Shown piece by piece: positions 49,073 through 61,152 of a DNA stretch of 64,000 bases (position 1 is the first letter of the stretch; every line of letters begins with the position of its first letter). The position numbers were made by a program, and so were the translations under genes. The stretch is from contig FTLJ01000021.1 of the NCBI GenBank assembly GCA_900155495.1, forward strand, positions 1 through 64,000, given 5' to 3'. The stretch is from Porogramme epimiltina. Taxonomy: Eukaryota; Basidiomycota; Agaricomycetes; Polyporales; Polyporaceae. A model generated the notes under the pieces. That model had not been told where the DNA came from, did no database searches, and worked only from the letters and a program-made list of their open reading frames with translations.

Positions 49073-50999
49073 CTAGTAGCAAGCCCTACCGGGGAAACTT
49101 CTGCCCCACTGGTACGTTGTTTAGCCTACCCACATCAGCTTGAAAACAACAAGTTGTAGTAACGGTGGGGTACTCACAATCTGTATCACGTCGTTCTCGA
49201 TCACGGGCAGCGTCTCGAGCGGCTCGTTGTTTGATGTAGAAATCGACCAACGGTTAGGCGGGTTCTCAACGTAAAGGCAGAAGTCTTCGGGTATGTACAG
49301 GGCGTGTTCCGCCTGGAATTCTGCTCTTAGAACTCGCTCCTCTAAAGTAGCATTAGCACCATCACCGAGACAGTAGGTATGTGTTAGGCCCACAAACCTT
49401 CGGTCATGGCGTCCAACTGTGCGGTCATCGTTGCCACGATGTGCTGGGCCGCCTCACGGTATTGCCGTCGTCGAGCTAACTCTAGAACAAGTTTGTTGTA
49501 TGCATACTGATAAGATGTATACTTATGGTGTAGTTCCTCGAGTGGCTGCAACTGAGCGTGCAGGAAGGCCAAGTGGTCGATGCTCTCGTTCTGTGCACCT
49601 GGTGAGTGAGCCGCACCATTGGGTACGCCAAGAGACGGACCTCTGCCACCTGTTGGCGATCAAGCATTTCTGTCATGATATCACCAAGCTCATCTAGGTC
49701 TGTGATGGTATTTTGGTGAACCTCTAGGTGTGCTTGTGCGATCGCCTTGGCTGTTAACAACTCTTCGCTACATTCGGATACCCCCTAGTAAGTCGAATGC
49801 TGGAGGCGCGTTCATGGCATAGGGCGTACTGTAATCTCGATATGGATTCTATCCCAGCCTCAAGCTCCGAAATAATCACCGGCAGTGTCGCTGTATCCTC
49901 ATTCATTCCTATAAGCAGCGTAAGCCTCTAATACACGACTAGCGGGACGCCACGCCGCCTACCTTGTATATCTTCTTCTCCGAACTCCTCACCAGCCTCG
50001 AAATCGTGTAAAGCATTGCTCATGTTATCATAATGATGAGCTAGCGACTCTAATCGCTCCGCCATGTCAACGGATGCCTTCTCCTGAGACAAGAATATAT
50101 CAGGGAAAGATGGGAGTGGAACACCTGCAGGAACCGAAGCTTTGATATTATCAATTGTTTTCGACAACGACTCGGGGTAGTCAGAGGTGTTCGCAATGAT
50201 ATCCTGTCGGAAATTGTCACGCGCACAACCGCGACGGTGGAGGGAAATAACTCACATCGAGCTCTTGTCTATCCTTCTCGATCGTGTCCAACAGGTCCTC
50301 AATGGCCCGCTCATCCACAAAATCTCGCAAAGTCTTCCACCTGCTCTGGTCCGCCTTCTTGTCTTGTCTCCTGGCGAGAGGTGAACGGTTCCGTATTGTG
50401 TCCGTTGGACTGAGGCGCGGACTGGGGCTCAGCCGCGGCGGCCCAAAGGGCGTAGTATCGTCATCAGGATGGTGGTCTCCCTCGTCGTCAGAGTTGTGTT
50501 GACTTCCAAATGGCGAGGAGTCTGAGGAGAGCGAGTGGAAATCGGGGGGCACGGTCTGGGTTCCAAGGGACTCGAGCACAGCGTCGAGCGCGTCGGTGCG
50601 CTGGTTGCGAATGCTGTCCCAATCCTAACTGGGTGTACGCATAGAGAATTACAGGTACAGGGGCTACAGGCATACCTCAATCTGTCGCCCAAGTTCAGAC
50701 CGTTTCTGTTCGATGCTCTTCGCAACTTGCGCCGCAAGCTGTGGGCAACGGATTGTCAACAGCCATGCTCATTGCTTAGCACGTAGATCACGCACCTTGA
50801 GTTGGTCCAAGACAGCCTCCGACATCCATCTGACTTGGGCATCCAACGCAAGTACATCTACGGTAACTTGAGCAGAGGCTGCAGAGAGCTCGCTTGCCCG
50901 AGTGCAAAGGTGTTGGCCCTGCTGCAATGCCTTCTTCGCTTGAAGAGCTAGGGCCACGATATGTGGCTGCTCTGAGTCTATAACAGGTGATTGAGACAT
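49073..50999 (-). CDS. ATG17: Autophagy-related protein 17 (Atg17 scaffold)
   Basis: Scaffold of the Atg1 kinase complex at the phagophore assembly site. Start MSQSPVIDSEQPHIVALALQ. The protein is mostly long helices or coiled coil, e.g. ALDAQVRWMSEAVLDQLK, VDMAERLESLAHHYDNMSNA and HLEVHQNTITDLDELGDIM. The region NKLVLELARRRQYREAAQHI followed by MTAQLDAMTEE and RAEFQAEHALYIPEDFCLYV matches the C-terminal part of the Atg17-like domain. A Ser/Pro-rich acidic insertion (about 50390-50570) interrupts the helical part. The last codons are uncertain: splicing at 49173 gives ...VIQIWGRSFPGRACY ending at 49073, while reading on gives a stop at 49121. Family call rests on the C-terminal motif and helical layout. 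Confidence 0.8.
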
Positions 51000-51508
51000 G
51001 AAACGTCAAGCTTCGACAAGCAGAGTGAGGCGTGTTATAATGAGAACGCAGGACACGAGCGGGGCCTAATGAGGTGGGCGTATGACTGTAGTTTACTCGG
51101 AGGATTGTCGCAGCCGAGGTCCACGAGCGAAGCTGAGCGTGCGCTAAGCGCTGGACGATGCTCGACCTGCTTATAAGACAGAGTCCGAGGAGTCATCAAT
51201 CGTCGTTCCCTGGTCGAAGATACCTCCCCAGCCCTAGCCAGATTGAAGGCTTGGGCGAACAGAGCTAGGTACGGCTAGGGGACTAGTTCTGGAACAAAGA
51301 ATACGATTGGTGCAACAATGATAACTGGTACCAATATAATAACAATGCAGCCTGTTTACCAGTACATCCCGAAAAGAGCAAAAATGTGGGACAGCAAAAC
51401 ATCAGAACGCTCCTCCTGGCCCCGGGTCCATTCGAACGTTGCACCTACGTGGGGGTCAGCAGCCTCTCTGTCGACTCGTGTGCCCCCTCCTTCGTGAGAA
51501 CACCTCAC
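51000..51508. other. Intergenic region without a gene
   Basis: 509 bp: promoter of ATG17 and 3' flank of the kinase gene. Low in ORFs. No supported motif. Confidence 0.45.
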
Positions 51509-54249
51509 TCAGTTCACCTGAGCTTGCTGAACCGCCTGGGCTTGACTCTTCTGCTTCTTCGACCGTGGTTGCTCCTCGGAGGAAACGCTTCTAACCACTT
51601 GGTCATTTCTTGTGTCTTCCGTTTCTGCCTCGTCACGACCACGCTTCGGTCTGGTCGTAATACTTGACGACACGGCCTTGTGCATCATATCAACGTTCTG
51701 GGTAGGTAGAGGGTCGTCGCCCAAGATAGAAAGGGCCTCCGTCAGGCCCTCTTCGAACAGTCGATATAGCCTATCGGTGATGCCTTCCGCAGGCAGTCGC
51801 CAGAATCCCACAGCATCCCTGTACGGAGTTTGTTGCTGAACAATTTTGTACTCCTTGCGAAGCTCCCTGGGGAATAGCACAAGGTTCAAGAGCTGCGGGT
51901 AGGGTTTGTAAAGTGGCGCAAGAACATCCCTCTCCTTGAGAGTGACCCGACCGGTGTCATCGCGGATCAGATCGTCTCGCCCGCGTTTACCATCGATCTT
52001 GCAAAAGAAGTATAACTGTGAACGCCGTTGGATTTCATCGCGCCATTTCGTAATCCTCGCAAGTGTGGGATCCCCCTTTCTGGCCTCCTCGACGGAGCGG
52101 CGGGGGACACGGAAATGGATAAACCAGAAGTACACCCAGAACAAGGACTCCAGGTCGTGGAGGAAGTGAACGGCAAACCACTCATCGGGCGATAAGGTGT
52201 TGGCCTGAGACTCAGAGCTCTCGACATCCCCATCTTCGACAGGGGGTAGGAAATACCAGGTCTTCCCCTGATACTCCACAGGCATAAAGTCCGGTGTTCC
52301 CTGATCCACGATCAGCTGTGATCAATGTAGGCACTAAAAACACTCACAGTTTTGGGTTCAGAAACAGAAACGTCCTCATAGCGCTTCGAATACTCCAAAT
52401 CTGCGAGCTTACCGGACCCCTCATAGAAGAGGCAGTTGCCGGCGCTGACATCCCGGTGGACGTAGCCAGCGATTCGCATGTAGTTGAGGGCTGTTACCAT
52501 GATGAGCCGTAGTTGCCAGAACAAAAATGCGATGGTCACACCTTTTACACAACCAATGAGGCACTCAATAAAGCTCTTGAAGTCTTTGAGCTCGAAAACG
52601 TTCATGCAGCACTCTTTGAAGACCGTCCGTACATGTTTCCGAGCGCAGTGGTTCCTGGATCCAACGTCGATCTCTCCCCATGTCGCATCCTTGGGTCCCG
52701 CGGGTTTTGAACCTGCAGTCCTGTCTCCCCGAAGCTCGAAAGTACTTGCAGAATGGCAGCCTAGTGTGTTGTCTGATGAAGTCCATTCGGCGAGGGATCT
52801 GTGCTCAGGCAGGCAGATGGGCGTGATATCATCATCACCACCATAAGTCTTCGTCACACCATCGTGCATGATAGTGAGGAAGTACGGCCGCGCCTCCTCC
52901 GCCTTCTTGTCAAGCTTCTGGAATATATCGTCCTGAATATCCTTTTCCATACGAGCGTCCACGTACAGCCACACGTCCTTGAGGGCGTATGTTTCCTCAC
53001 CAAGGATGGCGTCCCCGTTGTCGTCTAACTTGGGATTGCCCCCATCGTCCAGAGTTACCTGTCGTACCATCCAAACGCGAGTAGCACGAGAGACGATGCG
53101 GTACGCGCACTCCTCCGAGATAGGATCATCGATTGTTTGGAATACTTCGCTCTTGCCTGTGGTCTCGTTCTTCACCAAGTAACGGTAGTCGTACCGGACC
53201 TTTCCGCTGACCCCTAACTTGATTATCCGTTGGACTGTGACATCGAAGCCTAGGTCTTCGACGGAGCCGAAGATAGCATAGAGGAGGAATCTAACTAGAT
53301 ACTCCGGTTCCTATGCATGATCATAAGTGCTTGAGAGGCAGACCAACTTGAAGGTCGGAAGCGACGTACCTTGTGAAAGTTCACCACCTTCGAAACTGCA
53401 ATGTGTGATCGAGAAAACATCCAAAACCGAAGGTCGTTGCGCTCAATGGTGAAGCCAGGAACGAAGCGGCGGGAAGGATCATTGAAGAGGATCTCAGTCG
53501 CTGCGCCGGCCGTTTTCATTTCGTTCTGTGGAGCCATTAAGTGTTCCAAGCCGTGCGAGGTGCTACAAAATACGGAGACTCACGTCGTGCTTCTCCGAGT
53601 TACCATCCTTCAGCTTGAATTCGCCAATGACAGCGGTATCGGAGGTCTCTTCCGACGCACGTAGACATTCGGCCTCGTCATTTGGTGAACGTTGTTCGGC
53701 AATACGAGCGGAACGCCGCGGGTCAGGAAGTGGCTTCGTGGTTGGTTTGCGAAGGATGGTGCGGAACTGAGCCTCCGGCTTGCGAAGGATGGTGCGGAAG
53801 TCGGGCAAAAACAGATATCCTGGGACCTCGGAGTATGACCTAGTGCGAGGGCGGGCAGTCGCTGTCCAAATGCGCTTCTCCGCCAGGTCTGCGTGGGTAG
53901 CGATGACAGCGGTTGCGATTGCGTTGACGATGGCCTCGAAACACGAAAAAGTTTCGTCCTCATTGCGGTCGTGGCTGACTGAGTCATTAATTGGTGACCA
54001 ACCTTCTTCATCAATCAATGTCCCCGCTGCACGAAGCTCATCGAGGATCATATTGACAAGATCCTGGGGCCAGTCTGTTGCAAGCGGTGAGTAGGTCTTC
54101 AGCCAAATATCTGCGGTGCAGCTGATGAGTTCTGCCTTCATAGTCGTAATAATTTGCTCGCGCTGCTGGTTCTGATTATTTGATGCCCCTACGCGTGGCG
54201 CTCGAAGGTCGGCCGCTTTGCGGGGGGAGGAGGAGAGACCTGCCGACAT
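51509..54249 (-). CDS. FunK1-type fungal protein kinase
   Basis: Member of the FunK1 kinases, expanded mainly in mushroom-forming fungi; substrates are unknown. Start MSAGLSSSPRKAADLRAPRV. The N-terminal half (GYLFLPDFRTILRKP, SEEVF-type acidic stretches) precedes the kinase core. The catalytic loop is GYVHRDVSAGNCLFYEG (HRD Asp and the Asn two-metal position). The metal-binding motif is LADLEYSK in place of DFG, as usual in FunK1. Then GTPDFMPVEYQGK, LSPDEWFAVHFLHDLESLFW and VYFWF. The C-terminal tail is basic and Gln-rich (RSKKQKSQAQAVQQAQVN), possibly nuclear-targeting. An exact 20-nt duplication at 53747/53780 repeats FRTILRKP. About five introns. The region around 52560-52790 has weaker codon bias but stays open. 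Confidence 0.87.
53747..53799 (-). repeat. Tandem 33-nt (11-codon) duplication within the FunK1 gene
   Basis: The 20-mer TTGCGAAGGATGGTGCGGAA occurs at 53747-53766 and again at 53780-53799, a period of 33 nt. It makes two copies of FRTILRKP with linkers EAQ and TTK. In frame, so no disruption. Confidence 0.85.
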
Positions 54250-55041
54250 GATGAGAGAAGAGCAGAGAAATGGTGCTTGACCACCAACCTGATGGGCGTC
54301 GCCTTAAATCGTGGCGGTAGTTCCAACTCCGACTGGCTTAGATTCCTTTGTGAAGCGGAGGTGCTATCACAGCTTTGGGTGGACAATGACGGATGGAATC
54401 GCAAGACACGAGGAGAGAGCTAACGAACAACTCAACCACCACGTAAACGCCCGTGTCATGTGAGCGTGGTCATGGTCATCGCAACATTAAGTTGCGACTT
54501 GAACATTTGAACAACCCTCATCGTTAGTCAATGTTTTCCACGATATATGCGAAAATACTCTTTAGTTAAGTGGACACTGGGTCTAATCTCACTCAAAACT
54601 GGTCTGTGTAAGCTCGTCTATGTCACATAAACACGTGATTCGGGCATCTTTAGTAAAAGTAGATATAGGCGAATCTCCCTTAGGCAATATTAATCGTACA
54701 GTACCGCGCATTAAGGACCAACCCAATTAACGTTGCAGCTGGTTGGCTGGCCGGTTTCACTGAACGTTGTGCACGTATATGTTGCCAGTCCAACAATATC
54801 CCGAGCACACTAATCACGTAATTTGACATCACGTCTGAATATTGATCCGATTCCATGTCCATGGTTAATACACATAAAACACAGCTATTTACGCTTCCGA
54901 ATGTCGCTGCAACACTGCATATTGCAGAGAAATAGATGCCGGTTAACAGGATGCACCCTGTGTCATATGAACACCATTTGACTATCTTGCATTACAGAGT
55001 TCTCAGCACGGAGCGGTAGTGCTGCCAGAGATGATAAAACA
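54250..55041. other. AT-richer intergenic region
   Basis: Promoter of the FunK1 gene and 3' flank of the nuclease gene. 54480-54960 is distinctly AT-richer than the rest of the right half. Only short ORFs. If the nuclease has a last intron, its 3' exon would end at 54963. Confidence 0.45.
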
Positions 55042-57368
55042 TCAGCTCGACTCAAGATACGGGATGCCACCAGAGGACTTACCGCCGTCCTCCTGTTCGT
55101 TCGCATCGGCTTCGCACACCCACAGTCGAGCCACAGTCGGGTCATGGTCACTTGCACGCTCTCCGACACTCCGCGCCCACGTATTGACGTGTACATGTTC
55201 GACACCCCCGCCCCGCGCGGCCACTGCGCTCGACACGAAAATGTGGTCGATCTCCTGCGCGTGTTGGTCGTACGCGTAGGTGTACCGCTCTGCGGCGGGG
55301 ACGCGCCCGACGTCGTTTGCGTCGTGAAGGAACGTTGAGAGAGGATGCAGTACCGAGCGTGCCGCAGCGTACTCATTCATGTCCCCTGCGACAATCACGC
55401 TCGCTTCTGGGTCGAGATCAAGAATGGATTTGACGAACACCTGTGGTGGATTAAGAGTTCTGTAAGCTATCCCACGACTTCCATTACGGAAGGAGGGGCC
55501 GAGCACTCACTGCGGTGACATTTGCTTGGCTTGTGCGACGCTCGGAATGACCGTTCACAGGAGGGCGAGCATCACCCTGCGAAGACGAACTACCGCGCTT
55601 TGAGCTGAAATGTACGTTGACGGTAAAGAAGGAGGTCCCAGAAGCAGTTTTCCATGCCGCTGCGAGGGGCTTACGCGCCTCCTCCCATGCTTCATGTAGG
55701 GGGTTGATCCGACCAGGGTTGTAACTATTCACACAGACGATTGTTAGCTATCATAGCTGTGGACAGCGATTGGGATTCGGGAAGACTCGCCTGAGCTCAA
55801 CGTTGCCGTCCTCATCCATTACTGCAGCAGTTGCGGTGGTTGCACTCCCAACAATACCAGGCACAAGGGAAACTTTCTCTGGCCGCCATCTGTGGGTACG
55901 TTAACGCCTTCAACGCTCTGTGGGACCTCAGCGAAATACGAACAGGTATGCGACGCGAATATTGCCTCCCGGAGCACCACCATCCTTATTATCTTCGGGC
56001 TCGACATTGACGAATTCATACTCAACGCCGCCGCTCGCCTTCTTGATTGCCTGGGCCAAAGCACGGAGAGTCTTGTTCGCGCTCACAACGCCGTCGTTAC
56101 GGGGACCAGAATCATCTTGAATCTCCTGAACAAAGACAATGTCCGGCGTGTGGAGGTGGTTCGCAATGTGTGCCGCAATCTTCGGGATGTGATGAGAGCG
56201 CGGAGACATGTTCTCCACCTGTCAAAGAGTAGACATGTTAGGATTTAGTGCAGTCATAAGTAGCGTACGCACATTGTAGTCACCTATCCTGATTTGGCAT
56301 GGATGAATAGTAGCGTTCAAGCTCGACGGTGGGACAGTGAAATCCGGGTATTGGAGCACCGCGGGGGCAGTCAACGGCAAGATGTAATAGCTGCCAAACT
56401 AGTGCATCAACAATATATGAGTTCTCCAAGTCAAGCTGCATGTGTTGCTATAAAATACGTGCCTGGTATGTCACCACCCCAGTGATATCGCTCAAAGAGG
56501 CACCCATCACCGCCTTTGGATTACGGGTGCCGTCGAGCGGCCGTCCGATGAACACTGCTTCGGGATGTGCAGGGGGCGCAGTCTTTGGATCTGAATGATT
56601 GTCAACTCTGACCTACGATAGTTTGAATGCGGAAAAGTCGCGCTGCTCACCATCGAAGTGGATCGTCAGGCCACCACGCTCGTTCTTCCCAGTCACCGGC
56701 CAGTCACCGTATACCCATAATGCACCAAACCGGTCTGGGAAATTGGCAGCGGTGGGGGATTTGACCGTCACGAGCTGGCCCTCGAGGCTCTCCCAGAAGT
56801 CCAAGCCATATTCATCCGGGCGCAGGGTCGGGTTGACGGACTCCAGAAGCGTCAGATTGCTCGGGACAGATAGCCACCCGTCGGGACCAACATCGAAAGA
56901 AGACAGTTGGTTGTTTGGCGGGGTGCGGTCCACACCCAGAACGAGAGGCTCCACAGTGTGGCCAGTAGAGATGGTAGTGAATGCGCTGATATAGTCGATC
57001 TCCGTGAGGAAAAGGTCGTTGGGGCCCCTACGGTACTCCGCCACCCGGCCGGAAATTGAAACGAGGTCTCCAACATTCATGGAGCGGGCAGCTGTACTGC
57101 CGTAGACACGTAGAGCGTTTGATGCACGCGTATCGTCTGATCGTTCTCCTTGTATCCATGCGCCATACTTGTCCTGTTCGAATGGATTAGTATTGCTCTA
57201 CTCGGGAACGAGAGTTCTTACTTTGGCTGTGACCACGCCGATTACGTCATAGACGACCTGACCAGCCAACGGTGATTGAAAGGAAACGCCTTGGATATCG
57301 ACTATGCTAGTGGATATGGATCTGTGTGCGAGGAGCGCAAGTGCTAATAGTATCTGACGGGACCCCAT
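55042..57368 (-). CDS. Secreted endonuclease/exonuclease/phosphatase-fold nuclease
   Basis: Predicted extracellular DNase/RNase-like hydrolase. Start MGSRQILLALALLAHRSIST: a short signal peptide with hydrophobic core LLALALLA. The N-terminal part (IVDIQGVSFQSPLAGQVVYD, AKDKYGAWIQGE, LVSISGRVAEYRRGPNDLFL) is the OB-like accessory region found in extracellular nucleases of the NucH/ExeM kind. The C-terminal catalytic domain shows IRIGDYNVENMSPRSHHIPK, IVFVQEIQDDSG (metal-binding Glu), VAGDMNEYAAA (Asp-x-Asn) and SDHDPTVARLWV (final Asp-His). All catalytic positions appear intact. The stop at 55042 assumes no final intron; a GT-AG intron (61 nt) after DGG would shift the end to 54963. A TATATAAA on the minus strand lies about 160 bp upstream. 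Confidence 0.86.
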
Positions 57369-57780
57369 CCCAGGTTCGTGAGAAGTGGCCTAAGGTCAGC
57401 TGGGTGAATGAGAACTTTGGGGGAAAGCTTGAGGCTGCGCAGTGCCGGCAGTAAAGCTACTAGACCTCAGGGAGTTAAGGGTGCCGCAGAGTCGAGAAGC
57501 CGACGGCAAGGGGCCACAGGACCCTTTATATACGTGAGGGGGAAGAAGCCGAAGTGGAGAGAGCAACCGGAAAGAATAAAGGGCGTGCAGGCGTGCAGGC
57601 AGAAGCAGGCGGACAACAACAACCCTCGTTTAGCGATCACGGCGAGTCCACGTTCGGTCGCGCTTAGATCCCAACACAGCCACTGGGGCACCGTGCCGAA
57701 GCCGAGGGAATGACGGAGTTATCTTTGAGCGCCTCATTGCTAACTCTCTTTCTCTGCTCATCGTTGTTTGAGCTGCAACT
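57369..57780. promoter_or_regulatory. Divergent promoter region, nuclease (-) and LysM protein (+)
   Basis: 412 bp between two divergent start codons. The nuclease side has a TATA box. The side of the LysM gene has a C/T-rich leader close to its ATG and no clear TATA. No sign that the two genes are co-regulated. Confidence 0.45.
57525..57532 (-). promoter_or_regulatory. TATA box of the secreted nuclease gene
   Basis: TATATAAA read on the minus strand, 157 bases upstream of the ATG at 57368, at a usual distance for a fungal gene. Confidence 0.5.
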
Positions 57781-58981
57781 ATGCCTCCAGCGCGCACATC
57801 TCTATCGTTATGCCTCGCATGCTCGTCATCCCTACCCCCACGGAAGGCAGATACCAGCGTGTTTGTCACCCAGTGCTGCACTAGGCCCATTTGTCCAAAC
57901 TGTATCGCATCCAACCCTCGTCTCTCCCGCTACAACCCATGCCTTCGGTGTCTAGCTGGTGTCAATGCTGTCAATGCGTCGAGCACCGCTACTACGAGCA
58001 ATGAGGCGGGGCAGGCTTACAGGATGAACGTCGATGGGTCAGTTCGAGATGAAGACGTCTTCGTGGTTGAGGACGGCTCGGACGACGACGACCTGGATTC
58101 TGATACCGACGAAGACTCCGTTGAACAACCCCGGGGAGATGGTTTCGAGGTGTCTCTAGAAGCGCAACGCTCCCCGTTACAACCTCTTTCTCCAAACGAA
58201 ATCCTTGAACCCACGGCCCCTAACGGTCCGAGCCCTCTACCAAGCAGGCCAGCCTCTCTGCGGTCTACAAAGAATGCCGCACCATCCCCTTCTGACGCCG
58301 AGTCGCTATGCGACATCAAGACTGCCCCCGGCATGCCGCCAAGATACTTCATTCGCCCAGACGATACCCTCACGGGCATCTCCTTGAAGCTAGGCATAGA
58401 TGTACGCACCCTCCCCTGTTTTACGCTTACGAACACTTGAACCTCACGCTCGCACAGAGCCGCCTTCTCTGCCGCCTCAACAACCTCCCCGCGAGCACCC
58501 TCCGCACGACCCCGCACCTCCTTCACACCCGCGCCTTCCTCGTCCTCCCGCCGTCCGCCTCGGTGCCCGCACCGCCCCCGCTCACGCCCGCGCAGCAGGC
58601 GGCCGACGACGCGCGCGCGGCGCGCCTCGCGGTCGAGCGCGCCGAGACGCGCTTCCAGGCGACGACCAAGGAGACGGACCGCGCTGTCGCGCGGGCGTAC
58701 GTCGCGCTCGCGGACCTCCCCGCACACGACGAGGACGCCGCCGCAGCCAAGGAGGTGAAGGAGAAGGGGCGCGAGCGACGGGAGGGCGAGCGCGCGGGCG
58801 AAAGCAGCTTGGAGGGGCGCGCGACGGACCAGTACTTTGACGACGGCGAGTGGGAGGCCCGCGAGCGCGCGGAGGGGCGCAAGGTGGCCATTCCTTCGTT
58901 CCCGTACTTTCAGGCTCCGGGGGGTGCCACTGGCAAGACGTCTGAAGCGGACTCGAAGCCGTGGTGGCGCTGGGGGAGCTG
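57781..58981 (+). CDS. Intracellular LysM protein with N-terminal Cys-rich (zinc-finger-like) domain
   Basis: Two exons (57781 to about 58401, and about 58459 to 58981; 57-nt GT-AG intron), about 380 residues. The N terminus has paired cysteines, CLACSSS, CCTRPICPNC and CLRCLAG, spaced like a treble-clef/RING-type zinc fold. The middle is acidic (EDGSDDDDLDSDTDEDS). A single LysM motif follows: RYFIRPDDTLTGISLKLGID, then LLCRLNNLPASTLRT and AFLVLPPS. The C terminus is helical and charged, rich in Ala, Glu and Arg. There is no signal peptide, so this is not a chitin-binding effector; it resembles intracellular LysM proteins of the LYSMD type. Its role is unknown. GC bias and frame continuity are strong. 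Confidence 0.8.
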
Positions 58982-59137
58982 AGACAGTCACTCTGTAGAG
59001 TACAATGGATCACGATGTGTAGTAATAGTAGGACAGCTGACGGACATTGTAGTAGAATACAGCAGATGCGAATGCATTAGGGTTCCTTCGGACATCATCA
59101 GTTTCATACTATTGGAGACGTCAAGACGAACACAGCA

Positions 59138-61152
59138 CTACAAGCCCCGCACAAAGTACTTCGTCAAACACTCGATCGCCGCCTTCTTGATCTCATCGTT
59201 CTGGGGACCGTTCTTCAATATCTCCGTGGCAAAGGTCACCTTCTCGATCGAGATCTCCTTCTCCTTCACCTCCGCGCCGTTGCAGCTGGGCTGCAGGGCC
59301 CGCGCCGCAGCCTCGGCCCGCAGGAGCTCCGTGCGCACCTTGCTCTCCTCGCGCTGCTGCTGCATGAGCTCCTTCAGCGACACGCAGACCTCGAGGAGCG
59401 ACTCCGTGGCTGCTGCGAGTTGGACCAGCACGCGGGCCGTGTCGGGAGGGCCGGTGTGGGGTTCGCCGAAGGGCTGCGTGGGAGCACAGACGGGTGATCA
59501 GCGTGTTTAACAGCGTAGATGTGAACAACAGGAGCCTCGTACCACAGTCGGGGAAGAATGAGTTGTGCGGTTGAGCACTACGTTCGCTGAGCGCAGGTAG
59601 GGGAAGGGGGAGGCGGGCGGCTGCTGCTGCTGCTGCTGCTGTTGCTGCACAGTGCTTGGACCAGCTTGTTGGTAGTCCGTTGGACGTGTCGGGGACGACA
59701 CATAGGAGTAGCTCGGGGTCATCGAACTTGCGTTTGATTGTTGTGAACCATCGGGGAGGGTGGCATAGGATGCGGAATGTGTCGGCGCGGGCAGGTGCCC
59801 AGTTTGGCTAGTGACGAGCTGTGGGTCGATGGCGGCATGCACGCCCATCATCACATGTGGTATGGGGGATGGTCCTGCGCTTGGGTCGACAGACTCATCT
59901 GGAGGTCCATAGTAGGGAGCGGGCAACCCAGTTTTTGGATCCTCACGATATCTGGGTAGTTACAGCTGAGTAACGCGCATGAGGGACCAGACTAACATTA
60001 GGGCTCACCGCTTTTTGAATAGCTCAAACCATCCCGTCTCATACCACCTATCTATGACCTTCACGTTCAGGTTTCCTACGTTCAGCCCCGCAACGCGTGC
60101 TGAGTCAAGCATAGTGTCGACAGATGGCTGGCGGGCATGGGGGTTTTCTGCTTGCAGCTGTCGGAGATGGTTCCCACAGAACACCTGGAAGCCATGCACC
60201 TGCTTGAACACTTCCAGATTTCGATGATAACAGCTCTTCAGGGCCGTGTACGATTTACGTCCGGGGAACAGGTCGTTCGAGCACTGCAGGTTGACGAGGA
60301 TCAGCACACTCGCATGATCACGGAGACACCCGTCTGCAGACTCCAACCGCCACTCGCTGCCGATCTCCCCAGTCATAACAAGAACGCACCTCTCGGAACA
60401 CCGTGTTCATCCTTGTGCGGAACGCATCCCAGTGCTCGTCGCTCGTCAGCATCCACGTGAAGAACTTCGTCTTGTCCTCCTCCGTCCAGTGCTTCGCGCC
60501 GCCGTTCGGGCCCACCTCAAGATCCTGCCCATCGTCCATGTCCTCCGCGGACCCCGCCGCCCCCACACGCTGCCGCCTCTTCTTCCCCGCGACGTCCACG
60601 CCGTTCGCCGAGTCCGGCTGCTTCCGCTTCCCCGCCCCGCTCGCCCCCGGCGGCGGCGTGCCCTCCTCTGCCTGCGTCTGCGTCTGGGCCTGCGACGGCC
60701 CTTGCGGGGGCTCTACCGGGGGCCCGAGGGCGGGGTGGGGCTGTTGCTGCTCCTGGGGCGGGGTGCCGACGCGGTACATGAGCTCCTGGGGCGGGGCGTG
60801 CGCATGGGCGTGTGGGTGCGGGGGCGGCGGGGGCCCTGGGACGTAGGGCATGACATGGTGCGGGTACGCGTCGGGGCCGTACGCGTGCGCCCTGTGCACT
60901 GCGCCGTACGGGTGCGTCGGGTCGGGCTGCGCGGCGGGGGAGGGGGAGAGGGGGCGCGGTGAGCACGGGTCGGGCCGCGGGCGGGGGGAGAAGGGGGCAA
61001 GTCGACATCGGCCGGGGAGTTGCCCAGTGCGCACGGCGCACGGCGCACGGCGCACGCGGGGGGCCACTCGCAGCAGCGGGGGAAGTCGAGCGGGCGAGCG
61101 GACGGGGACGCACCTGAACCGGGCCCGAGTGGTTTGGTGGCTGGCCCATCAT
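59138..61152 (-). CDS. Myb/SANT-like DNA-binding protein with poly-Gln tract
   Basis: Probable nuclear transcription or chromatin factor. A Pro/His-rich N terminus and a nuclear-signal-like GKRKQPDS...GKKRRQR precede the Myb/SANT-like block KHWTEEDKTKFFTWMLTSDE with HWDAFRTRMNTVFRE, continued after an intron by GRKSYTALKSCYHRNLEVFK. A second conserved block is NLNVKVIDRWYETGWFELFK followed by KRYREDPKTGLPAPYYGPP. Then comes a Gln tract and a C-terminal helix (ESLLEVCVSLKELMQQQREE). The start at 61152 (MMGQPPNHSGPVQ) is the only in-frame ATG, but an upstream exon is possible because the frame is open further 5'. The sequence between FKQ and ENPHARQ may be an intron. I cannot name the family. 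Confidence 0.72.
59621..59648 (-). repeat. CAG repeat encoding poly-glutamine
   Basis: CTG triplets on the plus strand, read as CAG on the coding strand with one CAA, encode nine glutamines in the Myb/SANT-like protein. Length may vary between strains. Confidence 0.85.

Noticed and set aside
52690..52790. TTCAAAACCC-type T-arm look-alike on the minus strand
   Set aside because: It is inside the open FunK1 frame and no cloverleaf can be folded around it.
60432..60962. 176-codon plus-strand and several overlapping ORFs antisense to the Myb/SANT-like gene
   Set aside because: Mirror frames of Pro/Ala-rich coding sequence; composed of Leu, Arg, Gly and Pro strings.
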